Source of the DNA: Rhizobium sp. Q54 | GTDB lineage: Bacteria; Pseudomonadota; Alphaproteobacteria; UBA2966; CAIVPW01 | Direction of reading: 5' to 3' | Assembly: GCA_945947575.1 (NCBI GenBank) | Contig: CAMEYM010000002.1 | Location: 1 to 64,000, forward strand | Length of the DNA: 64,000 nt | In this document: in pieces, positions 1 to 8,091 of the stretch | How positions within the stretch are numbered: the first letter of the stretch is position 1 | Layout: each line of letters starts with the position of its first letter | Made by a program: the position numbers and the translations under genes | Notes under the pieces: generated by a model | What the model saw: the letters and a program-made list of their open reading frames with translations, nothing else | The model's database searches: none | Told to the model about the DNA's origin: nothing

Positions 1-49
1 CGCCCGCGGCACGTTGGCGACCTGCGGGAATTGACCGCGTGCGGCGGGC
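1..49. repeat. 49-bp direct repeat, copy 1
   Basis: Identical over 49 bp to positions 466-514. The offset is 465 bp, exactly 155 codons, so the repeat is in frame in the lipoprotein and points to an internal duplication of about 155 residues. The copy may continue beyond the window. Confidence 0.9.
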
Positions 50-645
50 ACCGCCTGCGCTGCGGCAGGCGCCGTCGGCTGCAGCGGGGTCACGTTGAGG
101 GGCGGCGGCGGCACAGGTTGCGCCGGCGCGCCGAGCGTGACTTGCGGTCCGCCCTGGAACACGGGGGGCACGGGCACCGCGAGATCGGGCACGGCAGGTC
201 CCGGCGTCGCCGGCGGGGCCGGCGTGATGGGACGCACGGTCTGGGTGGCTGGAGTGCCGATCGGCACCGTCGGAGCCAACTGGGCGACTTGCGGAGCCGG
301 AGCGGGTGCCGGGGTCACGGTCGGCGCCGGTGCGGGCGTCGGTGCCGCGTCCGCGACCAGGCCGCCCTGGCGTAGTTGCTCGTTAGTGTATTGGGCGTTG
401 GCGCGATCGGCGTTGAGTCCGGCCGCAGCGGCATCCCGCTGGGCCGGGGTCGTGGTGGCAGGCGCCGCCCGCGGCACGTTGGCGACCTGCGGGAATTGAC
501 CGCGTGCGGCGGGCGCTGGCCGGTCTTCCTCGCCGAAGATGCGGTCCACCATCGCGGACGGGTTCGCCCACGGCGGCACCGAGGAGCAGGCGCTCAACCC
601 AAGTGCCGCGCCGAGAACGAGAATCCCGCGCAAACCGTATGTCAT
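1..645 (-). CDS. Proline/alanine-rich lipoprotein, C-terminus outside window
   Basis: An open frame of 215 codons runs from an ATG at 645 to the window edge without a stop, so the C-terminus is missing. The start is followed by a short hydrophobic stretch and a lipobox (LSAC, Cys at residue 20), so this is probably a lipid-anchored envelope protein. The rest is low-complexity Pro/Ala/Val/Gln sequence, like the linker of OmpA- or SPOR-type lipoproteins. The segment RGQFPQVANVPRA occurs twice, near residue 45 and at the window edge, through a 49-bp DNA repeat. No catalytic domain is visible. The family is not recognised; a C-terminal peptidoglycan-binding domain beyond the edge is only a guess. 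Confidence 0.7.
   Translation of the reverse strand, partial: MTYGLRGILVLGAALGLSACSSVPPWANPSAMVDRIFGEEDRPAPAARGQFPQVANVPRAAPATTTPAQRDAAAAGLNADRANAQYTNEQLRQGGLVADAAPTPAPAPTVTPAPAPAPQVAQLAPTVPIGTPATQTVRPITPAPPATPGPAVPDLAVPVPPVFQGGPQVTLGAPAQPVPPPPLNVTPLQPTAPAAAQAVPAARGQFPQVANVPRA
466..514. repeat. 49-bp direct repeat, copy 2
   Basis: Second perfect copy of the sequence at 1-49, lying just after the lipobox region of the lipoprotein gene. Identity stops at position 515 (g versus a at 50). Confidence 0.9.
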
Positions 646-778
646 ACCGCAGCTCCCCACCGCCGGCGCATCGGCGCCGACGCATCCCCACCGCCGGAAG
701 CGAACTCAGGCGGAACCCATACCATAGATAGAGCTAGTTGGCGGGGCAACACGCACCCGATACCGACATGCGGCCACT

Positions 779-1360
779 TTGGGCGAGAATGCCGCTACCG
801 GTAGGGCTGCTACCGACGAGGGCGTGGTGCGCAGGATCTTCCTCACAACGATCGCCGCGGTGGTTGCCGCGGCTTGGCTGGCGTTCGTCGTGCTCGGCTT
901 CACGGGCGGCCTGATCCGCCTCGAAGCTGCGGCATCGTCGTTCGAGGCTTGGCTCTATGGCTGGAGCACCTTCCCGGTGCTGCTGGCGTTCTCCTTGGGA
1001 GCCGGCGCCGTGTGGGGCACGCGGCGCGTGGTGCGATGGCGGCGCGGGCGGCCGTGGCTCGAGCGCCTCGCCGAGCTGCACGAAGAAGGAGTGTCGCTGC
1101 GCAACCTCGGCCAGACCATGACTGAGATCGCCACCCTGCCCTCCTACTTGCGCAGCACGGCCGAATGGGAGGACCGCGCCCAGAACGTGATCGCCGAGCG
1201 CGCCAAGGTGGAGGCCGTCACCTTCAAAGCGCCGCCAAGCATGCTGCATCCGGAGTTGCGGCCGAAGTACTTGTCGGACGAGCACCGCATCTGCCTGGAG
1301 ACTCATGCAGAGCGGTTGCGCCGGCTCGGCAACCTCATTGAACGACGCGCGGGCGGTTAG
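779..1360 (+). CDS. Two-TM membrane protein, unknown function
   Basis: The 193-codon frame opens with TTG at 779. GTG codons at 824 and 827, just before the first hydrophobic segment, are equally good starts. The product has a membrane helix at about residues 20-43, a second at about 57-80 (both rich in Ala/Val/Leu), a basic patch RRVVRWRRGR, then a soluble charged C-terminal half. Codon usage is plausible and the opposite frame is an arginine-rich shadow. It converges on the DUF2927 gene, with the ends overlapping by 4 bp. I do not recognise the family. Confidence 0.6.
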   Translation: MGENAATGRAATDEGVVRRIFLTTIAAVVAAAWLAFVVLGFTGGLIRLEAAASSFEAWLYGWSTFPVLLAFSLGAGAVWGTRRVVRWRRGRPWLERLAELHEEGVSLRNLGQTMTEIATLPSYLRSTAEWEDRAQNVIAERAKVEAVTFKAPPSMLHPELRPKYLSDEHRICLETHAERLRRLGNLIERRAGG

Positions 1361-2136
1361 GCGCCGTCGAAGTCCTTCGAGACCGGGTCGCCGTCGAAGG
1401 CGAGCGCGTTGAGGGTGTCGCCGGCTTCGAGCACGCGGCCGAGCATGTCGCCCAAGACCTGGGTGGCGATGCCCATGGCCTCGGTGCCGTTGGCGGCGTT
1501 GCGCAGGCGATCGTCGTAGCGCGCGCGGATGATGATGCGGTCGTTGGTGGTGAGGCGGTCGGCGGCGACGCCGTTGCGCAACGCCGAGTCGAACGACTGC
1601 GGCGGATGACCGCCGAAGCCGATGGCGTGCATCATTTCGTGGGCGAGACAGGCGCGAGCGGCGCGTGGCTGCAGGTCTTCGGGAATGACGACGAAGGCCT
1701 GCTGGATGGTGCCGTTCTGGGTGCGCGTGTTGGTAAAGCACAGCACCCGCTGGGCGTCGTCGAACGCACGCGCCGCCTGGCTGTTGAACCAGGCGCGCGC
1801 CGAGAAGTAGATGCGCAGGTTGGCGAGGGACTCGTCCTCGACGATGGAGAACGACACGCCGGTGAGAGTCTCGAACTCGCCGAGCAGCGAGCGCACCTGG
1901 CCGCGATAGCTCTCGACCGAATCACCGATCAGGAAGACGCGCACGCCGGTGCGCCAGCGGCCGGCCTGACCGCCGTAGACCATCGTGCGGTAGTTCTGGA
2001 GGAGCGTGTTGATGTCGGCGAGGCGCTCGCCCCGCACCTCGAGGAAGTTGCCATAGGCCTGGGCGGACGCGGGCGCGCTCAAAGCCAGGGCGCCGAGGAA
2101 CGCGAGGACCGCCGCGACACGCGAAACCAGGGACAT
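1357..2136 (-). CDS. DUF2927-type secreted putative metalloprotease
   Basis: A 259-residue protein with a clear signal peptide ending near ASAQ (about residue 26), so it is exported. The central region contains AHEMMHAIGFGGH, an HExxH zinc-protease motif followed by Gly-Phe and another His, resembling but not exactly matching the metzincin spacing. The overall pattern matches the DUF2927 family of alphaproteobacterial secreted proteins. A diverged paralogue with the same motif (HELMH) lies at 19233-20033. Peptidase activity is inferred from the motif and is not established for the family. It is probably monocistronic, with the carbonic anhydrase gene ending only 34 bp upstream. Confidence 0.75.
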   Translation of the reverse strand: MSLVSRVAAVLAFLGALALSAPASAQAYGNFLEVRGERLADINTLLQNYRTMVYGGQAGRWRTGVRVFLIGDSVESYRGQVRSLLGEFETLTGVSFSIVEDESLANLRIYFSARAWFNSQAARAFDDAQRVLCFTNTRTQNGTIQQAFVVIPEDLQPRAARACLAHEMMHAIGFGGHPPQSFDSALRNGVAADRLTTNDRIIIRARYDDRLRNAANGTEAMGIATQVLGDMLGRVLEAGDTLNALAFDGDPVSKDFDGA

Positions 2137-2170
2137 GGGTGAATGCTACGGTATGCGGGGTCGCGCTGTG

Positions 2171-2707
2171 TTAACGGCGGTAGGCCTGGGCAAGCTCGGC
2201 GTAGTGGTGGGCGGACTCCTCGATCTCGGCCAGCTCGGCGGGCTTCAACGCGCGCATGAACTTGGCGGGCGAGCCGGCCCATAGCTGGCCGGAGGGCACT
2301 CGCTTGTTGGGCGTGACCAGGGCGCCGGCGGCGACCATGGCGTTCTTCTCCACGACCACGCCGTCCATCAGGCACGCGCCCATGCCGATCAGGCACAGGT
2401 CCTCGATGGTGCAGGCGTGAATGATGGCGTTGTGGCCGATGGTGACGTCGTTGCCGACGTAGGTGCCGTGGCCACCGGTGGTGACGTGCACCGTGGTGCC
2501 GTCCTGCACGTTCGTTCGCGCACCGATGCGGATCTCGTTGACGTCGCCGCGCACGGTGGCAGCGAACCAAATCGACGAGCCGGCGCCGATGTGCGCGTCG
2601 CCGATCACCGCGGCGGTTGGCGCGACATAGACGTCGGGCGCGATGGTCGGCAGCACGCCGTTGTACGGCAGCACGACTCCGCTGAACTTGGGCGGAGGTG
2701 CGCTCAC
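2171..2707 (-). CDS. Gamma-class carbonic anhydrase-like protein
   Basis: A 178-residue left-handed beta-helix (hexapeptide-repeat) protein of the gamma-carbonic anhydrase / YrdA-CaiE family. The repeat pattern is visible throughout (VIGDAHIGAGSSIW, VRGDVNEIRIG, then TIGHNAIIHACTI). Metal-ligand-like histidines occur in VHVTTGGHG and TIGHNAIIH. The GTG start at 2707 overlaps the argC stop in a GTGA junction, so translation is coupled to argC. The family binds Zn/Fe and may hydrate CO2, though many bacterial members have no demonstrated activity. The acetyltransferase-like fold is certain; the substrate is not. Confidence 0.88.
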   Translation of the reverse strand: MSAPPPKFSGVVLPYNGVLPTIAPDVYVAPTAAVIGDAHIGAGSSIWFAATVRGDVNEIRIGARTNVQDGTTVHVTTGGHGTYVGNDVTIGHNAIIHACTIEDLCLIGMGACLMDGVVVEKNAMVAAGALVTPNKRVPSGQLWAGSPAKFMRALKPAELAEIEESAHHYAELAQAYRR

Positions 2708-3777
2708 GGGAAGAGCGCCTCCTGCTGCAGGCCGTCGGTCTCCTTGAAGCCGAAGGCTACGTTCATGTTCTGCACGGCTTGGCCGGCGGCGCCCTTCACC
2801 AGGTTGTCGATGGCGGAGATGACGATGGCGCGCTCGGACACGCGGTCGGCGAACACGTTCATGACGCAGCGGTTGCTGCCGCGCACCATGCGGGTGGACG
2901 GAGCGGTGCCTTGCGGCAGCACGGTAACGAACGGCTCGCCCTTGTAACGGGCGGCGAGCGCGTCGTGCAGGTCGACGGCGGTGGCGCCGCCGTGCAGGCG
3001 CACGTACTTGGTCGAGAGGATGCCGCGACTCATGGGCGTGAGGTGGGGCGTGAAGGTGACGGTGACCCCCCACTTCGCCGCACCGGTCAGCTCCTGCTCG
3101 ATCTCCGGCGCGTGGCGATGGTTGGCGATGCCGTAGGGGTGCATGCCCTCGGTCACCTCGCTGTAGAGGTTGGCTTCTTTCTCGGCGCGGCCGGCGCCGG
3201 ACACACCCGACTTGGAGTCGATGATGATGTCGGTCGGCTCGATCAGCTGCTCTTTCAGAAGCGGAATGAGCGGCAGCAACGCTGCCGTGGGATAGCAGCC
3301 CGGGCATGCGATCAGGTCTGTCTTGGCGATCTCGGCGCGCGCGTGCTCGGTGAGGCCATAGACGGCGCGCTGCTGCAGGCCGAGCGCCTCGTGGGCGTGG
3401 CCGTACCACTTCTTATAGGTGTCGCCGTCGCGCAGACGGAAGTCAGCAGACAAGTCGAAGATGCGCGCACCCTTCTTCGGCCCGGCGCCGTTGAGCAGAC
3501 CGGAGACGACCTTCTGTGTCGTGCCGTGCGGCAGCGCGCAGAAGACGGCGTCGATGTCGGCGCCGGCCCAGTCGATCTCCTCGATGCTCTGCAGCGGCGG
3601 TGTGTCGATGAACGCGAGGTGCGGAAACACCTCCGCGAGCGGCTTGCCGGCTTTGCGGTCGGCAGTGAGCGCGGCGAGCTCGACGGCGGGATGGTGGCTG
3701 AGGATGCGCACCAACTCGGCGCCGGTGTAGCCGGACGCGCCGAGGATGGCGACACGCAAACGATTTCTCTGAGACAC
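2704..3777 (-). CDS. argC: N-acetyl-gamma-glutamyl-phosphate reductase
   Basis: Third step of arginine biosynthesis: NADPH-dependent reduction of N-acetylglutamyl-5-phosphate to the semialdehyde, in the cytoplasm. The 357-residue protein has the N-terminal dinucleotide-binding motif GASGYTGAE (residues 13-21). The catalytic Cys161 lies in ACPGCYPTAA and a His-containing C-terminal segment is present, all as in type 1 ArgC. It is the first gene of a two-gene unit with the gamma-carbonic anhydrase (4-bp overlap). Confidence 0.96.
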   Translation of the reverse strand: MSQRNRLRVAILGASGYTGAELVRILSHHPAVELAALTADRKAGKPLAEVFPHLAFIDTPPLQSIEEIDWAGADIDAVFCALPHGTTQKVVSGLLNGAGPKKGARIFDLSADFRLRDGDTYKKWYGHAHEALGLQQRAVYGLTEHARAEIAKTDLIACPGCYPTAALLPLIPLLKEQLIEPTDIIIDSKSGVSGAGRAEKEANLYSEVTEGMHPYGIANHRHAPEIEQELTGAAKWGVTVTFTPHLTPMSRGILSTKYVRLHGGATAVDLHDALAARYKGEPFVTVLPQGTAPSTRMVRGSNRCVMNVFADRVSERAIVISAIDNLVKGAAGQAVQNMNVAFGFKETDGLQQEALFP

Positions 3778-3801
3778 GACGAAACTCCTGGATCAAAATG
3801 G

Positions 3802-4314
3802 CTATGAGGAGGCGGGGACGGCGGTTTCGCCGTCGTCGCTACGTCGTCGCCCCATTTCGCTTGCGTCGCGCAACAGCGGGCCGAGGTCCTGCTCGCCGTC
3901 CTGCAGCACGGCGATGACGCGGTCGCCATGGAACACCATCACGCGGCCGCCGTTGGGAGTCATGTATCGCGACCAGGAGCGCAGGTCGGACAAATACGGT
4001 TCCGTACGCCAGGCGTCGGGGCGCCCCGGGTCCGCATGCACGATCAGCCAATTGCGGGTGCGGTCATGGGTGAGGACCATCCGCGACGTCAGCGGCTTCC
4101 AATGATCGCCAAGCTCGCCGGTCGTCATCCATGCGCAATAGAACTCGCGGCAGGTCTCCGGACGTGTCTCATAGATCGTGCAGCCGCGTTTCTTGTCGCA
4201 GTGGCTGCACCAGGTCAGCCGCGGCTTGTCGAGCTCGCGAATCCCCATGATCTTGCAGCACAGCGTGCAGCTACCGCACGAGCGGCCCGTGACTAGGTTG
4301 TCTTCCGTTTGCAC
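3802..4314 (-). CDS. YkgJ-type cysteine-cluster protein (UPF0153)
   Basis: Small cytoplasmic protein with the Cys signature of the YkgJ/UPF0153 family: SCGSCTLCC, then WCSHC, GCTIYETRPETC and FYCAW. Such clusters are thought to bind Zn or an Fe-S centre; the function is unknown. I chose the GTG at 4314 because the conserved cysteine block starts a few residues later. The frame is open to an ATG at 4401, which would add about 29 unconserved residues. The C-terminal 40 residues are charged and probably disordered. It lies 24 bp upstream of argC on the same strand and may be co-transcribed. Confidence 0.8.
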   Translation of the reverse strand: MQTEDNLVTGRSCGSCTLCCKIMGIRELDKPRLTWCSHCDKKRGCTIYETRPETCREFYCAWMTTGELGDHWKPLTSRMVLTHDRTRNWLIVHADPGRPDAWRTEPYLSDLRSWSRYMTPNGGRVMVFHGDRVIAVLQDGEQDLGPLLRDASEMGRRRSDDGETAVPASS

Positions 4315-4472
4315 CGCCGCTGCCACCACGCATCCTATCCCGTGCCACCAACGCCGCCGCGCCACTTGCCATAGCCTTGCAAGGCCGCGGTTCTCGTGCA
4401 CGCTGCCCGCTGCGTCAAGCAGGCCCGCTGTCCGACAGCCCTCGCGCGCATTTAATATGCTGCGGATATGCA

Positions 4473-4490
4473 GATCACGGGTCCGTGATC
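4473..4490. promoter_or_regulatory. Palindrome, candidate operator
   Basis: Perfect 7-bp inverted repeat GATCACG-4 bp-CGTGATC in the roughly 300-bp divergent gap between the YkgJ gene and the AI-2E transporter gene. The gap also contains the AT-rich stretch TTTAATATGC just upstream. The protein that would bind is unknown. Confidence 0.35.
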
Positions 4491-4545
4491 ACATTCCCCG
4501 GCCGGCCAGCTCGCTGCGGCCCCCGATGGGGGGCAGCCTGGATAT

Positions 4546-4560
4546 GATACGAATTGTATC
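4546..4560. promoter_or_regulatory. Palindrome, candidate operator
   Basis: GATAC-GAATT-GTATC, a compact inverted repeat about 140 bp upstream of the transporter start and unusually AT-rich for this genome. It may be an operator or promoter element. The rest of the 4402-4698 gap shows no gene. Confidence 0.3.
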
Positions 4561-4698
4561 GAAGTCAACCACCGGGCCTGCGGGGTGTTCACCGGATAGC
4601 GGGCGGCCTTGGCGCCGCCTAGAACCGGACGAGGTCGCGGTCCAAATCCTGCCGGTGCGTCGCGACCGGGCACAGTGCGCCGCGCAGCAACCTTCTGA

Positions 4699-6585
4699 GT
4701 GATGGCAGTCTCCTCGCGAGTGGCGCACGACGTCGGGCGGTCGCCGCAATCGACGTTGATCACCGCCGCGACCATCGCAGGGGCGGTCGCGGTCTTGTAC
4801 TTCGGCCGCGAGCTGTTCGTGCCCTTGGCGGTGGCGCTGCTGCTGAGCTTCGTGTTGGCCGGCCCGCACATCTGGCTGCACCGGCACGGCTTGCCGCGGC
4901 TCGCCTCCGCCATTGCGGTGGTCACGCTGATGCTGACCGTCCTTGCCGGGGTGGGCGCCGTCGTCGGGTTCCAGGTCGCCGAGCTGACGGCGAACCTGCC
5001 CAGCTACGAGCGCAACCTGCAGACCAAGATCCGCTCGCTGCAGGGAACCCTGTTCGGCGACGGCGTCATCCAGCGCGCCTCGACCATTCTCAACGAGCTC
5101 GGCAAGGACCTCACCGAACCGGCGCCGGTCGTCCCCGGTGCGGTCGTACGTCCCGCGCCACCGGCGGCGATCGTGCCGGTGCCGGTGACGATCTTGCAAG
5201 ACTACGCGCCGCTCGATGTGGTGCAGACGTACCTGTGGCCGATCATCAAGCCCGTGACGACCGGCGGCATCGTGCTGGTGTTCGTCATCTTCATCCTGTT
5301 GCAGCGCGAAGACCTGCGCGACCGCTTCATCCGCCTGGCCGGCTCGCGCGACATCCAACGCACGACCCAGGTGATGGGAGACGCCGGCGAGCGGGTCACC
5401 CGTTACCTGGTGCTGCAGCTCGTGGTGAACGTGCTCTACGGCGTGCCGATCGGCGTGGGACTGTGGCTGATCGGAGTACCCAACCCCGTGCTGTGGGGAA
5501 TGCTGGCGCTCGTCCTGCGCTTCGTGCCGTACGTCGGCCCGATCATCGCCGCCGCATTCCCCCTGGCGCTGGCACTGGCGGTGGACCCGGGCTGGACGGC
5601 GGTGTTGCTCACCGCCGGGCTGTTCATCGGGTTCGAGTTGGTCAGCAACAACTTCGTCGAGCCATGGGTGTACGGCTCGCGCACTGGGCTTTCGCCGCTT
5701 GCAATCATCGTCGCAGCGATCTTCTGGGCGTGGCTATGGGGACCGGTCGGACTCCTGCTCTCGACGCCCCTCACCGTTTGCCTCGTCGCGTTCGGACGGC
5801 ATGTGCCACGCCTCGAGTTCCTCAACGTCCTGCTCGGCAACGAGCAGGTGCTGACGCCGGAGCAACGCTTCTACCAGCGCCTTCTGGCCAGCGACCCCGA
5901 CGAGGCGACGGAACAGGCCGAAGATTTCATCAAGGGCAACAGCCTGCTCGCCTTCTACGAGCAGGTTGGGCTGCCGATGCTGGCAATCGCCGAGAGCGAC
6001 CGCGCCAGCGGCCTGCTCGATCCCGACCAGCGCCACCGAGTCGCCAACGGTGCGATCGCGGTCGTAGACAATCTCGCCGAACCCGACGCCGACGTCGCGG
6101 CGGCGCCCGAAGGGGGCGCCGGCGACACACCGCCACCCGCCCCGGCCGACGAGCGCATCGTCCTGTGCGCCGGAGGGCGCAGCGGCCTCGACGACGCGGC
6201 GGCGCGCATGTTGGCGCAAGTTGTGCAGCGCGCCGGCGCTACCGTGCTGGCGGTGACTGCCGAGCAGCTGCGCAGCGACCGTGCGGGGCAGTTGCCATGG
6301 AACAAGGTCGAGACGGCGTGCCTGTCGTACGTGGACACGACGGCGACGGCACACAGCCGTTATCTCGTACGCCGCCTGCGCCGGCGCGCGCCGCGCATGA
6401 AGATCGTCGTGGGGTTCTGGAACCTGCGGACACCGCCAGCCGAGCTAACGGCTGAGATTCGTGCGGACGCCGTTTGCACGACCCTGGCCCAGGCAATGGA
6501 ACAGATCGCAAAGTACCTAGAGCTGCCCCCGCAAAACAAAGCCGCCGCGGCGCCGGCAGCTCCGGCGCACGCGGCGGCTGAATGA
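4699..6585 (+). CDS. AI-2E family (PerM-like) transporter with long C-terminal domain
   Basis: Inner-membrane protein of the AI-2E/PerM exporter family. Hydrophobic segments lie at about residues 20-60, 70-95, 175-200, 230-260 and 270-350, with the typical block PYVGPIIAA and the late motif EPWVYGSR. The family core ends near residue 370. Beyond it, about 250 mainly soluble residues follow, including a Rossmann-like beta-alpha segment from about residue 485 (RIVLCAGGRSGLDD). The tandem GTG-ATG start leaves the exact initiator open. The substrate is unknown: despite the name, few members move autoinducer-2. It converges on rpsI. Confidence 0.85.
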   Translation: MMAVSSRVAHDVGRSPQSTLITAATIAGAVAVLYFGRELFVPLAVALLLSFVLAGPHIWLHRHGLPRLASAIAVVTLMLTVLAGVGAVVGFQVAELTANLPSYERNLQTKIRSLQGTLFGDGVIQRASTILNELGKDLTEPAPVVPGAVVRPAPPAAIVPVPVTILQDYAPLDVVQTYLWPIIKPVTTGGIVLVFVIFILLQREDLRDRFIRLAGSRDIQRTTQVMGDAGERVTRYLVLQLVVNVLYGVPIGVGLWLIGVPNPVLWGMLALVLRFVPYVGPIIAAAFPLALALAVDPGWTAVLLTAGLFIGFELVSNNFVEPWVYGSRTGLSPLAIIVAAIFWAWLWGPVGLLLSTPLTVCLVAFGRHVPRLEFLNVLLGNEQVLTPEQRFYQRLLASDPDEATEQAEDFIKGNSLLAFYEQVGLPMLAIAESDRASGLLDPDQRHRVANGAIAVVDNLAEPDADVAAAPEGGAGDTPPPAPADERIVLCAGGRSGLDDAAARMLAQVVQRAGATVLAVTAEQLRSDRAGQLPWNKVETACLSYVDTTATAHSRYLVRRLRRRAPRMKIVVGFWNLRTPPAELTAEIRADAVCTTLAQAMEQIAKYLELPPQNKAAAAPAAPAHAAAE

Positions 6586-6592
6586 GACGCGC

Positions 6593-7285
6593 CTAGCGCT
6601 TGGAGAACTGCGTGCTGCGGCGGGCCTTGTGCTTGCCGTACTTCTTACGCTCGACGACACGGGAGTCGCGCGTGAGGAAGCCGCCGGACTTCAGCACCGG
6701 ACGCAGCGCCGGCTCGAAGTTGCAGAGCGCGCGGCTGATGCCGTGACGGACGGCACCGGCCTGACCGGACAAACCGCCGCCGACCACCGTGCACCACACG
6801 TCGATCTCGGTCGCACGCTGCGACGCCAGCAGAGGCTGGCCGATCATCATGCGCAGCACCGGGCGCGCGAAGTAGGTCGTGCTCTCACGGCCGTTGATGG
6901 TGATCTTGCCGGCGCCCGGCATGACCCAAACGCGGGCGATGGCGTTCTTGCGGCGGCCAGTGCCGTACGAGCGGCCCTTGGCGTCGCGCTTGGCTTCGCG
7001 CGGCGCGTTCTCGGTGGCGGCCGGGGCGGCGTCGCCGCCTGCGCGCAGCGAGCGGAAGTCGGTTAGCGTGCGGCGCGGCGCGGCGCCGGGTACGGCAGCA
7101 GCAGGTACGGCCGGAGCCGCAGCCGGAGCCTCCGTGCGCGCGGCGCCGCGGCTCTCGCCACCGGCGCGCGGACGCGGCGTGGTGCTGCGCGGGCGCGGCG
7201 TACGTGCGGCGCCCTCTTTGCTGCTGCTGCGCGCCTCGGGCGCGACGGCGTCAGGCTTCTTGTCGTCGTTCTTGTCGTCGGCCAT
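6593..7285 (-). CDS. rpsI: Ribosomal protein uS9 with long N-terminal extension
   Basis: 30S subunit protein S9. The C-terminal 130 residues carry the complete family signature: [47 protein letters not shown], and the basic tail [11 protein letters not shown] that reaches the P-site tRNA. The protein is 230 residues, far above the usual 130-160. About 70 residues of Pro/Ala/Arg/Ser low-complexity sequence precede the segment (TLTDFRSL) at which alphaproteobacterial S9 extensions usually begin. It follows rplM by 14 bp in the usual L13-S9 operon. Confidence 0.97.
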   Translation of the reverse strand: MADDKNDDKKPDAVAPEARSSSKEGAARTPRPRSTTPRPRAGGESRGAARTEAPAAAPAVPAAAVPGAAPRRTLTDFRSLRAGGDAAPAATENAPREAKRDAKGRSYGTGRRKNAIARVWVMPGAGKITINGRESTTYFARPVLRMMIGQPLLASQRATEIDVWCTVVGGGLSGQAGAVRHGISRALCNFEPALRPVLKSGGFLTRDSRVVERKKYGKHKARRSTQFSKR

Positions 7286-7299
7286 GTGTCGATGTGCCC

Positions 7300-7770
7300 C
7301 TAGTTCTTCCGCGCGCGCGCGTTCTTGGGATTCATGCCGGCGATGTCCACGACCTTCGGCTGCTGCGGCTCATGCGGATGAGCCGTGCCGGCGTAGACAC
7401 GCAGGTTGCTGAACTGCTCACGGCCGAGCGCGTCACGCGACAGCATGCGCTGCACGGCCTTCTCGATGACCCGCTCCGGGTGAGCGCTGCCCAAAATCTT
7501 GTCGGGCGTCGTCTCCTTGATGCCGCCGGGAAACCCGGTGTGCTTGTAGTAGATCTTGTCCTTGCGCTTGGCGCCGGTGAGGCGAACCTTTTCGGCGTTG
7601 ATGACCACGACACGGTCGCCGCAATCGGCGCTCGGCGTGTACATGGGGAGATGCTTGCCCTTGAGGCGCAGCGCGATCAGCGAGGCCAGGCGGCCGAGCA
7701 CGACGCCGTCGGCATCGATCACGACCCAGTCCTTCTTCAGATCGGCGAGCTTGGCCGAATACGTCTTCAT
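7300..7770 (-). CDS. rplM: Ribosomal protein uL13
   Basis: 50S subunit protein L13, an early assembly protein. The 156 residues match the family from [15 protein letters not shown] through [15 protein letters not shown] and [10 protein letters not shown] to the C-terminal [11 protein letters not shown]. It is the first gene of the rplM-rpsI operon. The 320-bp divergent gap with arsC contains an AT-rich palindrome (7895-7913) that could belong to either promoter. Confidence 0.97.
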   Translation of the reverse strand: MKTYSAKLADLKKDWVVIDADGVVLGRLASLIALRLKGKHLPMYTPSADCGDRVVVINAEKVRLTGAKRKDKIYYKHTGFPGGIKETTPDKILGSAHPERVIEKAVQRMLSRDALGREQFSNLRVYAGTAHPHEPQQPKVVDIAGMNPKNARARKN

Positions 7771-7894
7771 GACTCGTCCTTGTTGGTGATCCGCAATCCC
7801 CGCGCACGCGCGCCGGGACTGCCGAAGGCCGCGGAGTATGCCAGAGAAGTTTGGGAACGCAACGCCAAATAGATTCGCCTGTGCAACGTCTTAT

Positions 7895-7913
7895 GGTACG
7901 GTATTATAGTACC
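7895..7913. promoter_or_regulatory. AT-rich palindrome between rplM and arsC
   Basis: GGTAC-9 bp-GTACC, with TATTATA in the centre, sits in the 7771-8091 divergent intergenic region, the only AT-rich patch there. It could contain the rplM -10 region or an operator for the arsenate reductase gene. No other feature is seen in this gap. Confidence 0.4.
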
Positions 7914-8091
7914 GCAACGTAAACGACCCCACCGTGGCGCCTTTCGGTTCCGGCGCGCAGCGGCCCTACCGCGGCCAGTGCGGCCAATTGGCAGGCGTCA
8001 CGGGACCGTAACAGAGCCTTCCTAGAGTCCCGGAACGGGAGCCAGCCCAAAACGGAACGCGACGGACGCGCTGACGCGCGAGGGGGTCTTT

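Noticed and set aside
734-1741. Long minus-strand frame opposite the two-TM protein gene
   Set aside because: Arg/His-rich composition typical of a GC-rich shadow; the DUF2927 and membrane-protein genes explain the region.
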